Positions 46,370-57,284 of a stretch of DNA of 64,000 nt are shown here, in pieces. Numbering within the stretch: the stretch's first letter is position 1; every line of letters starts with the position of its first letter. The stretch is from positions 22,599,107 to 22,663,106 of the forward strand of contig NC_084802.1 in assembly GCF_963169125.1 (NCBI RefSeq), given 5' to 3'. Below the pieces are notes generated by a model. It was not told the DNA's origin. It saw only the letters and a program-made list of their open reading frames with translations, and made no database searches. The position numbers were made by a program, and so were the translations under genes. This DNA comes from Humulus lupulus. Its lineage: Eukaryota > Streptophyta > Magnoliopsida > Rosales > Cannabaceae.

Positions 46370-47485
46370 TTAATAATTTGGGAAATCATTTTTCGTTCTG
46401 TCAAGATAATCAAAGTATTGACTAAAATTTCCTGGGAGGTTCGTCTCAGATCCTTGGCCTTCATCTGTAGCTCCTTCTCTGTGAGCTTCATTAAATCGAG
46501 ATCCTTCATTCTGAGATGCTCGATGTTGGGATCCTTGATATTGAGAACCTTCTCTTTGTTCACCATATTTAGATGTTTGTGCTCTTCTTTTGTAAATTTG
46601 TCTCTTTTCATTTTGAATAAACTGGCGAAAATCTGGATCGGATGTAGAATTCAAATTCGTAAATAGTATTTTATTCTCTTCTTTCATTTTAGCCAATTCA
46701 ACCTTCTGTCGTCGAATTTCATTCCTTGCTGAGTTACCCTTTTCTATAACTTCGACAAGCTTTTGATTTTGCTCCATTAATTTTTTAAATTGGTCATCAC
46801 TTTTTTGTTTTTCTTTTGCCTTTTTCACACCGATAGGTCGTTTACTTAAATTAGTAGTAATTTCATCGTCATTCACATTAAGATCAAATGAATTCATACC
46901 AGTGGATGCTGATGCCGATGACTGGACACCATGAGAATATGATTGGGGCGAAGTAAAATTACGATCTTCTTCTTGGATTCTAATTGGTGCACTAGTGTTG
47001 TCATTTGTAAATTTCTCAATATCTTTAAGGATCGGCCACACATGATCAAATTTGAATCCTCTGTTGTATTTTGGATCTTGTGCTAATAACATCTTCGCTT
47101 GATTTAACTGTTCAAATATAAATAAGAGAATGAAGTGAATAAAAATTGAAAAAAAGTTAGTGACTATAAATAAAGTATACTAATATATACTCACAATATC
47201 TTATTGTGAAGCACCACTGAGATTTTTATTTTGAATTTGGTTAACGCATCCCCTTAATTTTCCAACCGCGGTAAGAATGGTCGTCATTTGAGTTTGCAAA
47301 GATCTTACAGGTCTAGGTCGAAGAAGAAACTTTTCAGACGAGTGATACTTCGCTTCAACTCTTGACCAAAACTTCTCTTTTGATTGGTATCTGCCTATGA
47401 CAGGATCTTGAGACACGTCAAGATACACATGGCATAAATTCATATCTTTCTCAATCGAGTATGACGCAGTACGAATTGAAGTCAT
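46370..47485 (-). pseudogene. Harbinger accessory protein (Myb/SANT-like plus NAM-associated C-terminal domain), one in-frame stop
   Basis: Two exons: 47485-47195 (starts MTSIRTASYSIEKDMNLCHV) and 47107-46370, with a GT-AG intron and matching phase. Exon 1 holds the SANT-like part (YLDVSQDPVIGRYQSKEKFW). Exon 2 has FKFDHVWPILKD and a lysine/glutamate-rich coiled coil typical of the NAM-associated domain, then a Q/G/S-rich tail. In PIF/Harbinger elements this protein binds the ends and helps bring transposase to DNA. An in-frame TAA (47203-47201), nine nt before the donor, interrupts it; CAA or GAA to TAA would explain it. Otherwise intact. Confidence 0.82.
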
Positions 47486-47589
47486 TTTGGAGCAAAATAT
47501 AAGTGTTTCAGAAATATGTTGAAGGTGTGTGGTCTTCTTCAAAGAGTAATATGCACTTATATAGGGATGTAAAAATTGGATAAAGATCT

Positions 47590-47997
47590 GATTTGACAAC
47601 ACACTGCCAAGAGATAAGATAAGATAAGATATCATATCTTCGAATGCAACGGTTGAGATCATAGTCAAAGTAATCCACGGTCCAAATCAATTCGTCAAGA
47701 TTCTTATCTTTAAATTTTAAAATCTGATTTGACAACACACTGCCAAGAGATAAGATAAGATAAGATATCATATCTTCAAATGCAACGGTTGAGATCATAG
47801 TCAAAGTAATCCACGGTCCAAATCAATTCGTCAAGATTCTTATCTTTAAATTTTAAAATATGATTTGACAACACACTGCCAAGAGATAAGATAAGATAAG
47901 ATATCCTATCTTCAAGTGCAACGGTTGAGATCATAGTCAAAGTAATCCACGGTCTAAATCAATTCGTCAAGATTCTTATCTTTAAATTTTGAAAAAT
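47590..47997. repeat. Three tandem 136-bp repeats between the divergent Harbinger genes
   Basis: Units begin GATTTGACAACACACTGCC at 47590, 47726 and 47862, nearly identical. Each contains GATAAGATAAGATAAG followed by ATATC and an inverse ATATCTTC, so GATAAG motifs are clustered nine times. The array begins about 105 bp from the accessory ATG and ends about 80 bp from the transposase ATG, i.e. in the shared promoter region. Confidence 0.93.
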
Positions 47998-48076
47998 TAA
48001 AGATAAGATTATGTACACTATAAAATATGGATATCATGCAGACCATAATACACACACAAATTAGCTTTGATAAAAG

Positions 48077-49396
48077 ATGAATTCTTATTATGGCAGTTAA
48101 TCTTATTTATCATCATCTTCTTCATCTTCAGATGATGATTATTATGATGATCTAGAAAATCAAGTAGTATGTCAAATTACTGCAAACAACAATTTTTGCA
48201 TCACTCAACACCTCAATAACGATGGGTCATGCCGGGGCTCAATTCCTGGTCATATAGTTATCAACCGTGACCGGGAAAATGCTGATCGCAATCTCTTCAA
48301 TGACTATTTTGCAGAAAATCCCTGGTTTAATGATTCGATGTTTCGACGAAGATTTCGAATGGGTCGTCCTTTATTCTTTCGTATATTTGATGCTATACAA
48401 AGGCATGACAATTACTTCTTCCAATGAAGGGACAGACTCAGTAAACTTGGGTTGTCCGGCTTGCAAAAGGTAACAGCTGTATTTCGAATGTTAGCATATG
48501 GTGTACCGGCAGATGCTACCGATGAGTGCATAAAAATTGGAGAATCTACAGTTTTAGAAAGTTTGAAGCGATTTTCCCGTGCTGTTGTCGAGGTGTTTGG
48601 AGCTCGCTATCTATGATCACCTAACGTTGATGATTTTGCAAGGCTACTCCACATTGGTGAACGCCGTGATTTTCCAGGAATGCTGGGTAGTTTAGATTGT
48701 ATGCATTGGAAATGGAAAAATTGTCCAACGGCTTGGGGAGGACAATATGCCGGTCGTAGTGGATCCCCAACCATTATTCTTGAAGTTGTAGCTGACTATG
48801 ACCTTTGGATATGGCATGCATATTTTGGTCTACCAGGATCTAATAATGATATTAATGTGCTGGAGGCATCCCATCTTTTTGCTAATCTTGTTGAAGGTAT
48901 TGCTACACCCGCTAATTATGTCATCAAAGGTAAAGAATATAATATGGGTTATTATTTAGCTAATGGTATATATCCAAAATGATCTACTCTTGTTCAAAGC
49001 ATTCACGATCCACGTGGTAAGAAAAAAAAGTTTTTTGCAATGAAACAAGAAGCATGTAGAAAAGATGTAGAACGCGCATTTGGAGTATTGCAGTCAAGAT
49101 TTGCAATCGTGGCAGAACCAGCGCGCTTATGGAACAAGAGAGTGTTACATGATATAATGACTTCTTGTATTATTATGCATAATATGATAATAGAAGATGA
49201 ACGTGATGTTAATGCAACAATTGAAGAACGAGTCGACGTGCAAAATCCAGAAGTGGAGATGCTAGGTGATGATGATACTCGGTTTCAAGAATTCCTTGCT
49301 CGACATAAAAAAATTAGGGATAAAGAAGCTCATATTGAACTTCGAAATACATTAATTGAACACTTATGGGACGAGCATGGTAACTCCGAGAATTAG
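48077..49396 (+). pseudogene. PIF/Harbinger transposase (DDE_Tnp_4, ALP1-like), four in-frame stops
   Basis: Cuts and rejoins the element. ATG at 48077; one frame runs through to TAG at 49394. It has an acidic serine-rich N-terminus, a helix-turn-helix-like segment (LQKVTAVFRMLAYGVPADAT), and a DDE catalytic region with GSLDCMHWKWKNCPTAW, LPGSNNDINVL and KDVERAFGVLQSRFAIV; the D, D and E positions are all kept. In-frame stops lie at 48098 (TAA), 48425 (TGA), 48614 (TGA) and 48980 (TGA). Family consensus has Arg at 48425 and 48614 and Trp at 48980, so CGA-to-TGA and TGG-to-TGA transitions explain three of four. Length of about 440 codons is normal. Confidence 0.9.
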
Positions 49397-49795
49397 TTCA
49401 ATTTAATCAATCTATCTACGTGTTATTTAAGAGTTAATTAAATGTAACAGTTTTTTTCTTACCTCTAGTAATGTAATATGTATTTCAGTAAATTTAATAT
49501 GATTTTTTTTAAATTAGTGGAGTTTAAATAATTTAAATATTTTTGTCAAATTATTAATAACTTCATCTTATTAAAATAATTAGTTTGATATAATAATTGT
49601 GATGGTTTTAGTAAAATAATATAATAATAAAAAGTATTCAATTATGTAAAAGAATAATAATATAATAATGAAGAATATATTTTTTGGTGTAATTTTTGAT
49701 GTTATGGTTGGAATGGGAAAAAATAAGATGCGGAAATTTTATCATATTTGGTGATGGTGCAACAGCAAATATGGTGTTGTGATTGAAGATGGCCT

Positions 49796-50570
49796 AAAAC
49801 AAGTAACAAATATTAGAAAAAATATATAACTACTAATATAAAAATAGATTATATTTATTAAAAATATAATAATTTATGCCAGTATAAATATTTTTTTAAT
49901 ATTAATAATACATTTATTTTAAATATATAAAATAAAAAAATGAAAAGAAAATATTATTATATCACATCAATATAATTAAACTACATCAATTAATGATGTT
50001 TGTTTTTCATGAGTACACGACAAAATAAAGTTCATCAATTAATGAGTTTTATTCTTGTTTTTTTCTTTCTTTTTACTAATCTCTGTGTAATTTTTTGAAG
50101 GTAGCGTATATTTATAATTATTTGTATGGATACTTCAAACTTTTTCTAAACATTTGTTACATATTTGTAAATATTTGATAAAAATATTAATTATAAAAAT
50201 GCATTTTTGTAAACAAAAGTTATAGACAAATTCTTAACTAAGTAAATTTATTTTTATAACAAAATTTTACAAAACTAATTTTATAACTAAAAAGTATATT
50301 TCTGTAACTAACATTTACAAAAAATAATTTATAATTTTAACATAAAAAATGATTGTAGTAAAGATTTACAAATCTAATATAAAAATATTCAAATAATAAT
50401 ATTGTGACTATCAACAACTATATTATAACACACACGTAAACATATGTTACATTTTAGTAAATAACTTTTACATTTTTTTGCACAATTTATAGAAAAATGA
50501 GTAGGGAAAAAAAAAATTTCGACAAAAAAATTATAGACTACTTTGTAATTAAAAAAATATTTCTTGTAAC
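49796..50570. repeat. Degenerate GTAACTAA/TTTACAAA repeat block, piece 2
   Basis: AT-rich; from about 50150 the same words as piece 1 recur (ACATATTTGTAAAT, GTAACTAACATTTACAAAAAA) in the same orientation. No gene is present. Confidence 0.5.
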
Positions 50571-50575
50571 AAAAG

Positions 50576-51400
50576 TGTTGACGCCGTTTTTCGTCAACTT
50601 AAATCGTAGAGCAATTAAACAATATAAACTACGGTGCGAACGAATAGTAAAGAGGAACATGAGGTTTTTACGTGGTTCAGCAATTAAATCTGTCTAGTCT
50701 ACGAGTTTGTGTTATTAAAACTTAGAGTTTTCTGGAAATTCTTCAAGGATGAATTACCCAGAGTTTTCTCTCAAGATCTCAGATTATCGATCCCCTTACA
50801 AATGGTCATTCTTTCTCTATTTATAGGGAATGTTACAGAGTCCGTTCTCACATATTTCGGGAAGATATTTTGTATATCAATTTAAAATAATGACATTAAA
50901 TGCTATATCTTCAATATACAAGGAAACGTCCCCTGAAGACCCGGAAATGAATAACAAGTTAAATAATATCCCCTTAATGTTGGAATTTTACAACAATAAA
51001 TATGTTCACACATACACAACGGGTTATCTTAGGTGACTCCTCGGATCTTCGAGGTCAGCGATCAACATTGTGACTGTCAAGACTTACGGACTTGTTACGA
51101 ACTTGCCATCTTACTCCAAGACCTGCTCGGAGCAAATAAATACTATCGAGGCTCTCACACTCAAACTTGCACTTCTTAAGCTTGGGCTGCTCAATCTTAA
51201 GGCACTTGATAACGGATGTATCCCGATGTCATGCCATTTCGAGCCTAGAAAGAATCCTGAAATTACGTCTTCGAGATTGCCATTTTACTTCGGGGGTTTT
51301 ACCTCTGGACTATGCAATGTGTTTCATATATTTCGAGCTCATACTTGATGAATCCAGTTTTCGAGGTCATAATCTTTGGTCTCAAAATCTTGGTGTAACA
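50576..51400 (-). mobile_element. Solo LTR (825 bp), gypsy family related to element 2
   Basis: Read on the minus strand it starts TGTTACACC and ends GGCGTCAACA. The 5-bp duplication AAAAG is at 50571-50575 and 51401-51405. TATAAATA lies on the minus strand at 50825-50818. Start, end and overall layout match the LTR of gypsy element 2 (51964-52801), although the sequence has diverged. A solo LTR forms by recombination between the two LTRs of a full element. Confidence 0.92.
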
Positions 51401-51405
51401 AAAAG

Positions 51406-51720
51406 TTTTTAAAACTAGAAATTAAGAAATATATTTTGTAACTAACATTTACAAAAATATAATATAATTTCAATTAACATATTTGGAAAAAAGATTTATA
51501 AATTTAATTTAAATTTTTATAAATAATAATAATATTATGATTATCTTTAACTATATATTGTAACATATAGTTATTAACATTAATTTCAATTAACTCGATA
51601 TAAACTTGTATAAATATTTATTTATTTTTTGAGTAATTGTATAAATATTTATTTTAATATTAATAAATATATTCATTTTAAATATTAATAAATTATTCTA
51701 CTTTATTGAAGGTAGTAGCT
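51406..51720. repeat. Degenerate GTAACTAA/TTTACAAA repeat block, piece 3
   Basis: Directly after the AAAAG duplication the words TTGTAACTAACATTTACAAA resume, continuing piece 2. Confidence 0.5.
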
Positions 51721-51963
51721 ATAATTATTAGGGTTTATACATTTTTGGACCATGTGTTTTGTCTCGTTACCTGTTTGGATCCTGTGTTTCGACAAATTAC
51801 TTTTTGAACCCTTTGTTTTGTAAAATGGTTCAAATAGAACCCTAGACCCGATTTTGGTCAAAGTTTTCTCAATTGAAATCATAAATAATTTACCAAACTA
51901 ACAATTCAGAACAAAAATAAAATCATTTTGCTTAAAAAATGTGTTGTTATATTCAATTTTTTC
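51721..51963. mobile_element. Possible left end of another foldback/MULE-like element, cut by gypsy element 2
   Basis: Three imperfect repeats of a TTTGGAxCxTGTGTTT word near 51757-51817 resemble termini of plant MULE-type MITEs such as the one at 42818. No opposite end is present in the window. Confidence 0.3.
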
Positions 51964-52801
51964 TGTTACACCCAGGTTTCGAGAATAGGAATTTTGATCT
52001 CGAAACTCAGGCTCGTAAGGTGTAAGCTCGAAACTAAGACAATCCTCATGTGATCAGCAAGACAGAGATAGTCTCGCTAAGCAAAAAGTGACAACGTCAG
52101 ATTGGTGAGCTCGGGAACTACGTAGTCTCGGAGGTGTTTCGAGGTTATAAGTTAGGCTCACAACTCGCAATGGCAATGGTTCAACACTTGTATAAATTTC
52201 TTGATTTATTTCCTGCCCTCAGACAAGACGATTCGAGCTCGAGTATTGTAAGCTCGAAAAGGATGGTCTCGTCAACATCACTTGTTGGGACACATAGGCG
52301 AACCAAGGTGACGAGCTCGCAATATGTAAACGGTCTCGAAGGCGTGTGAATCTAGCATCCAAGCTCGTCAGTTGTGTATGAACGTGTTTATTGTTGTAAA
52401 ATCCCTATGTTTAAGGGATTATATGTAATTTGTTATTAAATCCCAAATATCATGGGATATATACGCGTACGTGATAATTGTATGCATTTAATGGCATTAT
52501 TTTAATTGATTTGAAGAATAACTCTCCGAAATCTATGGGAAGAGATTCGATAAACCCCTCTATAAATAGAGTGGGACAATTCATTTGTAAGGGACAAAGA
52601 AATTGATATTGGGAAAACTCTTTACAATTGCTTCCAGAAAGCTATCAGAGAATTCCAAGAAGTTAATAACACAGACTCGTGGACTAGGCAGATTTTTAAC
52701 TGCTCAACCACGTAAAAAATCGTGTCCATATTATTTGTTTCCTCTAGTATATTTTGTTTAATTTCTCTTCTTTTCTAAGTTGACAAAAAACAGTGTCAAC
52801 A
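51964..52801 (+). repeat. 5' LTR of gypsy element 2 (838 bp)
   Basis: Starts TGTTACACCC and ends CAGTGTCAACA, followed at once by the primer-site-like sequence. TATAAATA at 52561-52568. The word CTCGA/TCGAG recurs unusually often in the first 400 bp. Confidence 0.92.
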
Positions 52802-52823
52802 GTTTGGTGCTTTCATTGAGAGC
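52802..52823 (+). other. Candidate primer-binding site of gypsy element 2
   Basis: GTTTGGTGCTTTCATTGAGA; differs from element 1 (20031) by one base, whereas the two LTRs are hardly alignable. Confidence 0.5.
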
Positions 52824-52873
52824 TATTAAACAAGACGTGAGCCTGTTTAGTCAGAAAGCCTCTCAAATCATCA

Positions 52874-55800
52874 ATGGCCATTGCGAGTAACCCCAGTACG
52901 GGTGAGCGACCAATGCCCAATATACATGAGGAGCAGATACCTCATGTTGAAGATTACCCACGACGACCTGGAAAGCAGCCCATGGTGGATCCAGATCTTG
53001 AAGAAAGGAGTGATTCATCCAACTCTCGAGGGCCACCTGCCCCCAAGCCTGACGACGATATGTATTACATTCCTAAAAGATATGTTCCAATTGTGGAACT
53101 TGAAAATCGCCAACTGCGCAAACAGTTGGCAGAAGCAACAAAGTGCAACGAAGAGTTAGCCACCACGCTGCTGGCGCCCAGGCACCTCCTCAGAGCCTAG
53201 GGGACGTCCTCGTGGGAGCACGACCGCCAGGAGGGTGGAACAGGTGCCGCCACCAGCATCTCAGCCAGTTTGGCCAAGGCCCAGGAGGAGTAACCGGGTT
53301 GAGGGTACTACCGACCCGACTGCAGAAACACAAACAGAAACGGGAAATAACTGAGCCCCCTTAGTGGTTCAGAACCCGAATCATGATTCTGCGCAAAACA
53401 ATCCGGAGCCTGACCAGGTGAATTCGGGACCCTCTAGGCTCGGCAATGGGAGGCAGCCACCATCACCCATAAGACACCCACCATTGCCAATAAGACACCC
53501 TTCTCCAGTCTAGGAGGTTCCACGACCTGCACATCGAGATGGAAATCGACAGGCTAGGCATGGACAAGGAAATGAAAGAGAAGCTACCCGAGATTGCAGG
53601 GCTCCTCAGCCTGCGGAAAGCCAAATGTCAAGATCACAGACTGCTAGGACAAGGAGGCTAGCTGGGGACCCACCTCGTAATAACCGAGCTATGAGCTATG
53701 TAAGTGTAACGCCCTGGATAGCCAAGACCGCTACACTGTGTACTTATAAAGGTGCAAGACTTGCTAATCAAGTCATTAATTTAAAAACGTGTCACTAAAC
53801 AAGTATGAGCTAGGGTTAAAAATGTTTTGGTCTCAAAAGTTTCATTTCTTATAATTAAGTGATTATATACATGGGATCCCAAAAGAAACAGAGTTTAAAA
53901 GTTGGATTACAGACTCCCAAAAATACAGACAACTATCAGCCATACTAAGGCAAAATGAACAATTTATGGGTCTTGCGTCCCTGCCTAAACCTCAACCGTG
54001 GCGGCTGAGCAGCTGGCCATGTACATTCCGCTCGCAGAGCTCTCCAAATCAAGACTGATCAAGTTTGCCCTTGCCTTTACCTGCACCATGTAGCACCCGT
54101 GAGCCAAGGCCCAGCAAGAAAACATGATGAGCAACACAAGAATAATAACAAATAGTAAATTTACTAAGCATGAACTCTCATCAAATAATCCACATTAATC
54201 ATTCAACATATATTCAGAATCATGGATGCAATCAATCACTTATAACATTCATATCACATAATAATCAGGGCCGACAACTTAGGCCGCACCCTCTGTTTAT
54301 CCCACTGACTCCGGCCCGCTTAAACCGAGCTCAGTGCATATTAAGCTGTCCTCGGCTACCAGTGGCCAAGCCGCGCCCTGTGCGCTAGTGTAACCCTTGG
54401 AACCCTTAGGCCGTTGGTTCACTAATTAGCTTGCATGGCATAATACCATCCTTTCAAGCATACACAATAGGGAACCCTTAGTCCCATTACAGATATTCAA
54501 CCAGGTGCAGTTTTCTTACCTTTGGCTTCCAAGTGAACTAGTTACGAGCGATGCTCCTTGAGCGCGATCCGATCCCCGAGCCCTAGCTTAGCACCTAGTC
54601 ACAACCAAGAAAAGGATACCATTAACAATCTTAAATGAGCTTCTAGACAAAGTTCTAGTCTCCGGAACATTGAACTTCACCAAACATGGTAAAAGGTTCA
54701 ATCTCGGGCACCCTAGGTTAAATTCCCAAGCCTAGAATCTCAAAATCCCATAATCCCTTAAGGGTCGCGGCATGGCCCCAATCAGAGACCTCCCAATGCC
54801 CAAAAATAGCTAAGGGTTGCGGCCCTACTTAGACCATGCCGCGGCCCGCCCTTCTTCCTCAGCACACATCAGCTTCGAAGGGTCGCGGCTCACCAAGAAC
54901 TATGCCGCGGCCCGACCCCTTCGAACCCAGAAAAACCTCCATTTTTAACTTTCAAACCTCATGCAAACTCACTCAAAACTACCCCAATTCCACAACTCAA
55001 TTATCCAAAAACTTCCCACAAGATCCCAACAACACAACCCAGCTGAAACCTAGGCTAGAAATCCATCAAGAACCCATTTCAATTACTGAAACTTTCTAAC
55101 TCAAGAATACAAAGCCCAGCCATGAAAACACTATAACTCAGCCATTAAACCTTAGATTAGAGCTTACCTCAGCTGCAGAACCACTTCTCTAAGGAGAATC
55201 CAAGTCAATTCCCAAGCTTTTTCCACCTTAATTCTGCCCTTAACATCAAAATCACAATCACCTCATTACTTAACCAAAAGCTCAAAGTTTCTAACTTCAA
55301 AACACAGTTTAACTCTTACCTTAGCCTTGATTAAATGTTCCCAGAATAATCCTTGAGCTAGCCTCTAATTTCCCCTCTGAATTATTCTGAAATCCCAGCT
55401 CAAATTCCACCAATTCCTCCAAAATTCTCAGAGTTTTTCCTTGAGAGAGAAGAGAGAGAAAAAGGCTGAGAAAGGAGTCGGTCTTATTTTGTTCTACTGT
55501 TTTCTGAAATCTTCTTAAGTCTATCCTTAAGCAATCAAGTTAATCCCAAGGCTCGGGGTACTGGAAACGTCCCCGAGGGCAAAATGGTAAAATTCTCCAA
55601 TATTCCCACCTAGACTTCCTAACCTCGAATATATCTCCAATTATTTATTTTCATAACCCGGTAATCTAAATAACCACCCGATACCTGAAATACCCCTTGA
55701 CTTGTCCAAAGTCAAGCATTAAGCCCCGTTGTGACTTTCCCGCTATCTAGCTCCCTAGGATCGCCTCAAGTCGCCTGCTGCAGATTTACCCACATAATAA

Positions 55801-57284
55801 TGTAGTTCTCACAAGTATAACATTTAATCACATTTATATTCATATAAGCATGCAAGCATGCTTATCATGTAATCATGCATTAAATCAATAAATTCACACA
55901 TAAGCCAATTATGCCCTCCTGGCACACTAATAAAGGCTTTTAAGCCATATTAGTAATTTTGGGTCGTTACAGTAAGTGAAAGTTCGGATTACACTCGGTC
56001 CATGAGAATTTACAACATGGAATCGAGGTGTGCGGGGAATCGAGGGAATCACCCTAATCTGCGGGAACACTTAAACCACAATCGGGGTCGAGACAATCCC
56101 CCAAACCTAGATCTGCGAGACCATCTGAATGGCCGCAAACAACCAGTGTATAACCCTGTACAGAGACAGGGAGCTGGAGTTTTTATTAATGATAACCAGC
56201 CCCCTCAGGTCCAGGCTAGACCTCCAATGGATTTAGTCCAATAAATGATTGAACTACTAAAGAGAGCATTCAGGCTTTTACAGAACGAGCATAGCAAGGA
56301 CAAGGATGAAGAATTTGATGAAGAGCTCAAGCCTTTTGGCCCACATATCTCTAACACCCCGTTCCCTTAGGGATTCAGGATACCTCATGTCTCGCCATTT
56401 GACGGAAACTCAGATCCCTACAGCCATCTGAGCACGTTCAACACCATTATGCGAGCCAGCAATGATGGTTACGAGCACAGGTGTATGCTGTTCCCAGCCA
56501 CACTTACAGGACCAGCAAAAAATTGGTTTGAGAAGTTCAAAAGGCATTCGATCGCGTCTTGGGATCAATTTTCTAGGGACTTTAAAAAACAATCTAAGGC
56601 TATGGTTGGCATCAGGCTCGAGGCCTCAACCTTAACCAACGTTCGACAACAATAAAATGAGTCGCTAAAAAGTTACCTCATGGGGTTTAACTTAGAAGTG
56701 GCCCAAGCTCGAGATGTTGACAATAGTGGTCACCTGATGGCGGTTAAAGCAAGTGTAATGCCAAGAAGTCCCCTCTGGGAAGACTTACAAAGGAAACCTG
56801 TCAGGTCTTTAACCGAGTTCAATCGAAAGGCTTAGAGGTTTATCAATGTAGAAGATGTGAGGTCAGCGCTGAACATGACCTCTCAGCCCATAACTACAAC
56901 GACAAACATGAACTCTGCCTCGACCTTGGCAGACCCCTCAACTTCAAAACCCCGTGGGGATAACCCTTCTAAAAGGAAGAAAAATGAAGGGAATAACCCT
57001 GAGGTAGATGGAGGGAAGAAGAAGAAAGGGGACATATATTTCTCCGTATACAAAGTGTATACCGAGCTCAACGAGTCTCGGGAGAATATCTACCTGGCTA
57101 ATGAAACCAGGTCCCATTCAGACGACCTGACCCCATGAGGAACCAAAAAGTAAAGAGAGATTCGAATAAATACTGTAGATTTCACCGAGATATCGAACAT
57201 ACAACTGATGAGTGTCGACTGTTGAAAGACGAGATCGAAGGTTTGATCTCGAGGGTTTATTTCGGACAATACATTAGAAACTGA
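52874..57284 (+). pseudogene. gag of gypsy element 2, interrupted by a solo LTR and several stops
   Basis: Starts ATG 52874 (MAIASNPSTGERPMPNIHEE); first break is TAG at 53198. It has the coiled-coil-like VELENRQLRKQLAEATKCNEE. After the insertion 53705-55971 the gag core resumes with FPATLTGPAKNWF and LTNVRQQ, then stops. The C-terminal knuckle is CRFHRDIEHTTDEC, the same C-x2-H-x4-H-x4-C pattern as element 1. A TGA at 57282 separates gag from pol, close to where element 1 has its own gag stop. Confidence 0.87.
53705..55971 (-). mobile_element. Solo LTR-like insertion, 2267 bp, inside gag
   Basis: Begins TGTAACG and ends CGTTACA, with the 5-bp duplication GTAAG at 53700-53704 and 55972-55976. 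There is no coding region. On the minus strand it shares GGTAAGAAAACTGCACC and a TGTAA start with the LTR at 62573, so it reads as a long solo LTR in reverse orientation. The long LTR is reminiscent of chromovirus (Tekay/Del-type) elements; that lineage call is inference. GCGGC-rich words around 54770-54910 stand out from the AT-rich surroundings. Confidence 0.85.

Larger units (their letters stand above)
45845..49794 (+). mobile_element. PIF/Harbinger DNA transposon, about 3.95 kb, inactivated
   Basis: It encodes both proteins of this superfamily: a DDE transposase (+) and a Myb/NAM-associated accessory protein (-), transcribed divergently. Ends are GGGCAAGTCCAACC at 45845 and the inverse of GGCCATCTTCAATC at 49794, alike at 10 of 14 positions; a shared CATATTTGCTGTT word lies just inside both ends. 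The 3-bp flanks are CAA and TAA, near the expected TWA duplication. Both genes carry stops, so it depends on other copies. Confidence 0.85.

Noticed and set aside
46418..46666. Plus-strand 82-codon ORF
   Set aside because: Shadow of the lysine/glutamate-rich exon of the Harbinger accessory protein.
47201..47804. Repeated ORFs starting MTMISTVAFEDMISYL
   Set aside because: Created by the 136-bp tandem repeats; they are out of frame with the accessory protein and have no family resemblance.
54836..55099. 87-codon ORF in the solo LTR
   Set aside because: No domain, no homology to gag or pol, and located in an LTR; chance open frame in a less AT-rich stretch.
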